A DNA stretch of 64,000 bases from Mesorhizobium sp. GTDB lineage: Bacteria > Pseudomonadota > Alphaproteobacteria > Rhizobiales > Rhizobiaceae. The position numbers and the translations under genes were made by a program. Positions 59,023 to 64,000 of the stretch are shown here, piece by piece. The DNA lies in the NCBI GenBank assembly GCA_004020365.1, contig SAQR01000001.1:350088-414087 (forward strand), in the 5' to 3' direction. Under the pieces are notes generated by a model, which saw only the letters and a list, made by a program, of their open reading frames with translations, made no database searches and was not told the origin of the DNA. How positions within the stretch are numbered: the stretch's first letter is position 1; every line of letters begins with the position of its first letter.

Positions 59023-60901
59023 ATCGGGATAGGGGGGAACCTTGCGGTTCCGCCCCTCCCACACCACCCTGCGTACGGGTCCGTACAGGGCGGTTCGGCT
59101 GATTATGCGGCCTTGGGGAGCACAACGGAAGCGAGGCCAATGCTTGCGAGGAAAGCGTTCGGCAGGGCAATGGCGAGCGCGGGGCTGTTGCTGATGCGCC
59201 ATGGGCCGTGTGCACTGCCGGCGGTTTGTGCCGCCAGATCGTGACCGACACCACGGCGCCGCAACTCCGCAAAGCGGGTGCGCCCGCGCTTCCACTGTTT
59301 CCATACGATGGATCGCAGCCTTCGCCTGATCCACTGGTCGAGGCTGCGCAACACCGATGGGGTTTCGCAAAAGCCGAAGTAACCGCGCCACCCTTTCAGA
59401 TAGAGCGACAGCTCCTTGGCTATCTGCGCGAGACTCGCGCCCCGCGTCCGCATCGTCAGCACCCGCACGCGCTCCTTGAACCGGACCACAGCCTGCGGTG
59501 CGATCCGACGCCTTGGCGTCTTCTCGTTCGTGAAGCTGAAGCCGAGGAACTTGCGCCGGTGTGGCGGGGCGACCGCGCTCTTCTGCGTGTTGACCTTCAG
59601 CTTCAGACGCCTGTCGAGGAAGCGTTCGACACTTGCCATCACCCGTTCGCCCGCCCGCGCGCTGCGCACATAGATGTTGCAGTCGTCGGCATAGCGCACA
59701 AAGCGATGGTTGCGTCGCTCCAGTTCCTTGTCGAGTTCGTCCAGCATCAGGTTGGACAGCAGCGGCGAGAGCGGGCCGCCCTGCGGCGTTCCCTCGTCGA
59801 TTGGACCGACCAGCCCGCCTTCGAGCACACCCGCGGTCAGAAAGCCGCGGATCAGACGGAGGATACGCGGATCGGACACCCGCTTGGCCACCAGCCCCAT
59901 CAGGATGTCGTGGTTGACCCGGTCGAAGAACTTCTCCAGGTCGATATCCACCACAATGCGATGACCCGACGCGATGAACGCTTGCGCCGCGGCAACCGCA
60001 TGATGAGCCGAGCGTGCGGGCCGGAACCCGTAGCTCGACGCGCTGAACCCGCCGTCCCATGCAGCCTGCAACACCTGCATCACCGCCTGCTGGATGAAGC
60101 GGTCGAGCACCGTGGGGATGCCGAGCGGACGGGTGCCGCCGGACGCCTTCGGGATGTCGACACGCCGCACCGGCTGCGGCTTGTAGGCGCCTTCAAGCAG
60201 TTGGGCGCGAAGTTCGGGCCAGTGGTCTTTCAGATGCAGCGCCAAGGCATCGACACTCATGCCGTCGATCCCCGGCGCTCCCTTGTTGCGCCGGACCTGC
60301 GCCAGCGCCTTCCTCAGATTGTCGCGATCGACAATCGCTTCCATGCACGGTCCGGCCCTTGCCGCCAGACTTTCGGAGGCGGCGTTCGCCGCACCGGCTT
60401 CGGTCCCTGCCCCAGGGCGGTCGCGGGCTTCACCCGTTCCCGTCTCGGGGAAGGCCAGCTCGAGCTGATTCTTCTGCCGCATGGCCAATGCGAGAACTCC
60501 GTCCTACTCGTCCTTCCAACCGTTCGGGCCTTCGTTCGGCAGACGCCTCCCTACTATGCCCTCTGCTGACTTCTGCACCGCGATCAGCGCGCCTCACGAC
60601 GGGCTCAGTCCGGATTTCCGGACACGGCGCAGATCTCCCGAGGTAAGATCGACCGCCTTCCCCGCACACCCGCCGAATTTACCACCCCGGCCCTTGATGA
60701 CCATGGACTTCGCGGTCATTTGCCCGCTCGTCCGGCCGGGTAGGCCTCATATCCGGTTCTTGTCCATCGGGTCGCGGTTTTGCTCCACGCTTCCTTCAGA
60801 CCCCGCCTCGCGACGACGCCCTTGCGCTTTGCTAACCCTTCGCCGCCATCAGGCTGGGTAAAGGACTTACACCTCCAAGCTGTCGATCATGCTCGGCACA
60901 C
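59023..60901 (-). mobile_element. group II intron
   Basis: Minus strand. The 5' end GTGTGCCGAGC at 60901 fits the GUGYG rule. The 3' part has a domain V (about 59055-59096, GAACCGCCCTG...CAGGGTGGTGTG) and a domain VI hairpin GGGGCGGAACC-GCAA-GGTTCC with a bulged A near CTATCCCGAT. The intron is about 1.9 kb and encodes a reverse transcriptase. It sits right after the T run of the ParB gene terminator, the insertion habit of class IIC introns. Exact ends need confirmation. Confidence 0.85.
59103..60488 (-). CDS. ltrA: group II intron reverse transcriptase/maturase
   Basis: A 461-residue intron-encoded protein. Reverse transcriptase motifs in order: GIPTVLDRFIQQAVM, SSYGFRPARSAHHAV, VVDIDLEKFFDRVNHD, GTPQGGPLSPLLSNLML, the catalytic FVRYADDCNIYVRS, and KFLGFSF. 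A maturase X domain with ELSLYLKGWRGYFGF follows. No HNH endonuclease domain is present. It lies inside intron domain IV and appears intact, so the intron may be mobile. Confidence 0.93.
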   Translation of the reverse strand: MAMRQKNQLELAFPETGTGEARDRPGAGTEAGAANAASESLAARAGPCMEAIVDRDNLRKALAQVRRNKGAPGIDGMSVDALALHLKDHWPELRAQLLEGAYKPQPVRRVDIPKASGGTRPLGIPTVLDRFIQQAVMQVLQAAWDGGFSASSYGFRPARSAHHAVAAAQAFIASGHRIVVDIDLEKFFDRVNHDILMGLVAKRVSDPRILRLIRGFLTAGVLEGGLVGPIDEGTPQGGPLSPLLSNLMLDELDKELERRNHRFVRYADDCNIYVRSARAGERVMASVERFLDRRLKLKVNTQKSAVAPPHRRKFLGFSFTNEKTPRRRIAPQAVVRFKERVRVLTMRTRGASLAQIAKELSLYLKGWRGYFGFCETPSVLRSLDQWIRRRLRSIVWKQWKRGRTRFAELRRRGVGHDLAAQTAGSAHGPWRISNSPALAIALPNAFLASIGLASVVLPKAA

Positions 60902-60931
60902 AAAAGAAAGGCCCGCCGTTGCCGGCGGGCC
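60902..60931 (-). terminator. Rho-independent terminator of the ParB-like gene
   Basis: GGCCCGCCG-GCAA-CGGCGGGCC followed by TTTCTTTT on the minus strand, 21 bases past the ParB stop. The group II intron begins directly after it. Confidence 0.85.
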
Positions 60932-60952
60932 AGTTGTGAGGGTCATGGGAGG

Positions 60953-63043
60953 CTATTCGGCGGCGATAGTCATTGCCGCGACATCGTCATCATCGGCGAT
61001 GCCGTCGTCATCGGCCATGGCCGTTTCGTCCGCTATCTCCGCCGTTTCTACGACGGCCAGTTCCACGTCCGACATGTCAGCGACCGTCGCCCGACCCGGT
61101 GTGCGGAGCGGCTCGGGCAACCAGCCCGTGCCGTTGAGCAGCATCGACGCTTCTGTCGCCATGTCGCCCTTCTTGAGATGGGCGATCCGGTCGGCAGCGC
61201 GCTGGCCCTTCGCTTCGGCAACGGCCTGAAGGATCCGCGCCTTGGTGACGCGACCGAGGAAGGCGTCGACGGTCGGCTTCCAACGCGCCGACATGTCGAG
61301 GTCGACGGCGCCCGCCAGCTGGTCCGCATGGGCGAGTGCGCGGGGACGTCGGTTCCAGGCTTCGTGGACCGCGTTGACCGACAGGCTGACCACATGGGCG
61401 AACAAGGCGGCGCGGCTATCGCTGTCCCAGTCTCCAAGCGCGTCCCAGAGGTCGGCCGAATCCTTCGGCAGAGCCTTGGTCCAGCTCTCATGCCGCGCGT
61501 GGATCGCCTCGGCCGAGACGCTATCGTTCAGGCCTGGCGCTTGGGCGCCGAAACTGACGGTCTTGAGGTCCAACTCAAGGCAGCTATCCGAGCCATACTG
61601 GTAGAAGACCTTGAGCGTCAGGGCATGCAGCGCTGCGCTGAAGGCGACATCGGGCTGCTCGCCGAGGGCGTGCCGGAGACCGAGCGTCCGGTGCGCCGTC
61701 AATTCCGTCATCAGACGGTCCGAGATGGGCGAAAGACCCTCGTCTTCCTCGGGCTCCGCGATGCTGTCACTATTGGCATCGTGAACGCCATCGGCATCGT
61801 CGCCGGTCGTCTCCCCTTCGTCCGTTGCGTCGTCTGGTGCGTTCGCGGGTTCCGCTGGTGCTTCATTCTCGGGCCGGACATAGCCGCGATCGACACGCAG
61901 GCGGCCGTCCCCGGCGATGCTGATGAAGGCGCCCGCGCGCGCGATTTCCTCGGGATGGAAGGACAGCGGCCGTTCGTCGAAGGCCTCGAGTGCGGTCTCG
62001 AGCTCGCCGAGCCGCTGGTCGACCTCGTCGGGAAGTTCGTCGGCACCTTCATGCTCCGCAACGAGACGATCGAACTCGGCCTTGAGCGCGTCGCGCGTGC
62101 CTTCCTCCTCGGCCGTGAGCGGCACGGGTTCACCGTGGAGGCGCCTCAGACCATAGGTGTGACCGTAGGCAAAATCAGGCGCGACCTCGGTCCACTTCCA
62201 GCCCTCGGCGGCAATCGCCTCGGACTCGGCTTTGAGCTTATCGGCCACCATCTGGTCGACCAAGGCGACATCCTGCAGCCAGCCACCATCGTCGCCCTCG
62301 AACAGGTCGCGCAGCACCGTGCCGCCCGCCTCGATATACGCTTCAGTGCCGATGAACAGTGCCCGCTTGTCGGTGGCACGGACGGCGCCTTCGGTCAGCA
62401 TGCGCCGAATGGCGTAGGACGACTTGTCGTAGGAGGTTTTCAGGCGTTCGAAGACCTGTTCCTGGCGTGCATGGTCGCCCGACACGGTGAACGCTTCGAG
62501 CTGGGCGAGCGTCATGCCGTCTTCGGCATAGACGTCCAGCAGCACCGGAGAGACCGATGCGAGCTTGAGGCGCTGCTTGACCACGTTGACCGAGACGAAG
62601 AACGCCGCGGCGACCTCCTCCTCGGACTGACCCTTTTCGCGCAGGGTGAGGAATGCGCGGAACTGGTCGAGCGGATGCAGCGGCGCTCGCTGGACGTTTT
62701 CGGCGAGCGAGTCCTCCTCGGCAATACCGCCCTCGCGGACGACACAGGGCAATGGGGCGGTTTTGGCCAGGCGCTTCTGCTTGACGAGCAGCTCCAGCGC
62801 CCGGAAGCGCCTGCCGCCGGCCGGCACCTCGAACATGCCGGTCTCCGCGCCGTTTTCATCAACGACAGGGCGGACGGTGAGGCCCTGAAGGATGCCACGC
62901 CGAGCGATGTCTTCGGCGAGTTCCTCGACCGAGACGCCTGCCTTGATGCGCCGGACATTGGACTGGCTCAGGACGAGCTGGTTGAAGGGGATGTCGCGCG
63001 AGGGCGACAGGGTGATGGTGGGCTTCTTCCTGGCAGTAGCCAT
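60953..63043 (-). CDS. large ParB/Spo0J-type nuclease-fold protein
   Basis: A 696-residue protein. The N-terminal ParB domain has IPFNQLVLSQSNVRRI, SVEELAEDIARRGILQGL, EVPAGGRRFRALELL and EDSLAENVQRAPLHPLDQ, then a helix-turn-helix (EEEVAAAFFVSVNVVKQRL). A long acidic linker (about 400-450) precedes a helical C-terminal domain. Such long ParB proteins, on rhizobial elements and plasmids, accompany DUF932 genes. They likely bind DNA and CTP, but the role is unknown. A structured leader precedes it. Confidence 0.9.
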   Translation of the reverse strand: MATARKKPTITLSPSRDIPFNQLVLSQSNVRRIKAGVSVEELAEDIARRGILQGLTVRPVVDENGAETGMFEVPAGGRRFRALELLVKQKRLAKTAPLPCVVREGGIAEEDSLAENVQRAPLHPLDQFRAFLTLREKGQSEEEVAAAFFVSVNVVKQRLKLASVSPVLLDVYAEDGMTLAQLEAFTVSGDHARQEQVFERLKTSYDKSSYAIRRMLTEGAVRATDKRALFIGTEAYIEAGGTVLRDLFEGDDGGWLQDVALVDQMVADKLKAESEAIAAEGWKWTEVAPDFAYGHTYGLRRLHGEPVPLTAEEEGTRDALKAEFDRLVAEHEGADELPDEVDQRLGELETALEAFDERPLSFHPEEIARAGAFISIAGDGRLRVDRGYVRPENEAPAEPANAPDDATDEGETTGDDADGVHDANSDSIAEPEEDEGLSPISDRLMTELTAHRTLGLRHALGEQPDVAFSAALHALTLKVFYQYGSDSCLELDLKTVSFGAQAPGLNDSVSAEAIHARHESWTKALPKDSADLWDALGDWDSDSRAALFAHVVSLSVNAVHEAWNRRPRALAHADQLAGAVDLDMSARWKPTVDAFLGRVTKARILQAVAEAKGQRAADRIAHLKKGDMATEASMLLNGTGWLPEPLRTPGRATVADMSDVELAVVETAEIADETAMADDDGIADDDDVAAMTIAAE

Positions 63044-63066
63044 GGGATGTACTCCGCGACGGGCGG

Positions 63067-63156
63067 CCGGGAACCTCTCTCGACCTCCAACCCGTCACGA
63101 AGATCGGCGCCGCCCTCTCACTCTGAGGGACGGCGCCGCAAACTCCGGGTTCCCGG
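63067..63156 (-). other. nested hairpin leader of the ParB-like gene
   Basis: Outer arms CCGGGAACC (63067-63075) and GGTTCCCGG (63148-63156) enclose an inner hairpin of GGCGCCGCCCTC (63106-63117) with GAGGG plus CGGCGCC (63125-63137), one bulged base. It lies in the 164-base gap between the DUF932 and ParB genes, so it may be a terminator for the first or a leader of the second. Confidence 0.5.
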
Positions 63157-63207
63157 AAAGGCACGCAACCGGAGACACGGAAATCCGCATCGCCGGCTTT
63201 GCTGAAT

Positions 63208-64000
63208 TCAGGCGGCCCGGTCGAGCAGCTTCTTGGCCTTGCCCTCCAGGTCGAGCCGGGCATCCTGGTGCGGCTTGTCCCGCGCGACGGCGGTGATGCC
63301 CTGCACGAAGTCGAAGACGCTCGCGGGCTTGCGACCTTCTTCGGCGAGAACGGTCTCGATGATCTTCGCTGTGTCCGCCTTGGAGAAGCCGCGCTTGCGG
63401 AGAAACTCCATGCGATCCTCATCGCTGCGGGCCACGATCTTTTCACGCGCCGCACGGATGCCGTTGACGAAAGACAGCGGCGAGGAGTTGGCGAACCGGG
63501 TCAGCGCCGGCGCGGCCTGATGTGCGAAGCGTGACGCAGCATATTTGGAGTGGCGGATGGTGATCTCCTCGAAATCCTCGACACCCCACAAATTGCGGTT
63601 CTGGCATACGGCGCGGAGATAGAAGCTGGCGATGCCAAGCGTTTTGGCCCCGACCTCGGAGTTCCAGCAATAGAACCCCCGGAAATAGAGGTCGGGCGAG
63701 CCATCAGGCAGTCTGCCTGCCTCGATCGGGGTGAGGTCGTCAACCAGGAAGAGGAACACGTCGCGATCCGAAGCATGGAGCGTGGTGGTATCCGAGGTGA
63801 TGTCGACACGGGGATTGTAGATGCCGGTCGACCAGTCGAGCACGCCGGGGATCTTCCAACGCGTGTCGCCGGTGCCATTGCCGGCGATCTTCTGAACGGC
63901 CGCAACCAGTTCGTGATCATAGATGCGCCCATAGTCCGGGCCGGTGACGGCGCGGAGTTCGACGCGCCCGTTCTCGACCTCGAGCGTCTTGACCTGCTCG
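63208..64000 (-). CDS. DUF932 domain protein, 5' part beyond the window
   Basis: The frame stays open to the window edge; 264 residues are visible. It has TGPDYGRIYDHELVAAVQKIAG, DWSTGIYNPRVDIT, TTLHASDRDVFLFLVDDL and YFRGFYCWNSEVGAKTLGI, matching DUF932 (phage/plasmid-related protein). DUF932 proteins are often encoded beside anti-restriction and ParB-type genes on mobile elements; function unproven. It ends 164 bases before the ParB-like gene. Confidence 0.88.
   Translation of the reverse strand, partial: EQVKTLEVENGRVELRAVTGPDYGRIYDHELVAAVQKIAGNGTGDTRWKIPGVLDWSTGIYNPRVDITSDTTTLHASDRDVFLFLVDDLTPIEAGRLPDGSPDLYFRGFYCWNSEVGAKTLGIASFYLRAVCQNRNLWGVEDFEEITIRHSKYAASRFAHQAAPALTRFANSSPLSFVNGIRAAREKIVARSDEDRMEFLRKRGFSKADTAKIIETVLAEEGRKPASVFDFVQGITAVARDKPHQDARLDLEGKAKKLLDRAA

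Noticed and set aside
59208-60569. 453-residue plus-strand open frame within the intron
   Set aside because: It is antisense to the reverse transcriptase, which has all its motifs in order.
61178-63205. 675-residue open frame on the plus strand opposite the ParB-like gene
   Set aside because: It mirrors the coding frame of a clear ParB-type protein, has no recognisable motif and reflects high-GC codon use on the other strand.

Overview
The window comes from an alphaproteobacterium, most likely of the order Rhizobiales (Mesorhizobium-like). This rests on the FixL/FixJ oxygen-sensing pair, a cysteine-containing FnrN, a complete rhizobial-type ccoNOQP-ccoGHIS (fixNOQP-fixGHIS) set, NnrR/NirK denitrification genes and uniformly high GC. 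No rRNA, intact tRNA or CRISPR array was seen.

Positions 1-27,200 form a low-oxygen and nitrogen-oxide respiration island. From left to right it holds a broken cytochrome c, universal stress proteins, a phasin, a small cytochrome c, fixLJ, another universal stress protein, a group III truncated hemoglobin with an NsrR-type regulator, a DUF1858 protein, nnrR, pseudoazurin, a frameshifted nnrS, nirV-nirK, ccoS-I-H-G, ccoP-Q-O-N, a hemerythrin-like protein, fnrN, hemN and an ion channel. Eight perfect or near-perfect FixK/FnrN boxes (TTGAY-N4-RTCAA) and three NnrR-type boxes (TTGCG-N4-CGCAA) sit 45-126 bases upstream of these genes. The likely logic is that low oxygen acts through FixLJ and FnrN on cbb3 oxidase, HemN and stress proteins, while nitric oxide acts through NnrR on NirK and pseudoazurin and through NsrR on the globin. 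No nor or nos genes are in view.

Positions 27,200-34,000 are a patchwork boundary: a globin remnant, a nucleotide cyclase fused to a YHS-like metal domain, two PrtN-like genes (one broken), a truncated GFA gene that ends exactly at a decayed tRNA-like sequence, a perfect 32-base palindrome, an alpha/beta hydrolase plus membrane protein pair resembling RcgR/RcgA, an aldehyde dehydrogenase scrap and a LysR regulator.

Positions 34,083-64,000 are the backbone of a Tn4371-type integrative and conjugative element, nearly all on the minus strand. The mating-pair set is trbB-C-D-E-J-K-L-F-G-I, with traG, a CopG-type regulator, a VirD2-type relaxase, a lytic transglycosylase, a TraF peptidase, DUF736, DUF2840, RepA, an AlpA-type regulator and DUF2285 proteins. 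A second accessory block follows: DUF736, a membrane protein, DUF2493, a toprim primase, a large ParB-like protein and DUF932 (cut by the window end). A group II intron sits just downstream of the ParB gene terminator. No integrase is in view, so the element continues beyond the window. ParA is reduced to a frameshifted fragment.

The most novel signals are two homologous, covarying hairpin elements in the leaders of the DUF736 and DUF2493 genes, iteron-like repeats with DnaA boxes inside repA, a candidate oriT beside the relaxase gene, and the probable NsrR operator ahead of the globin.
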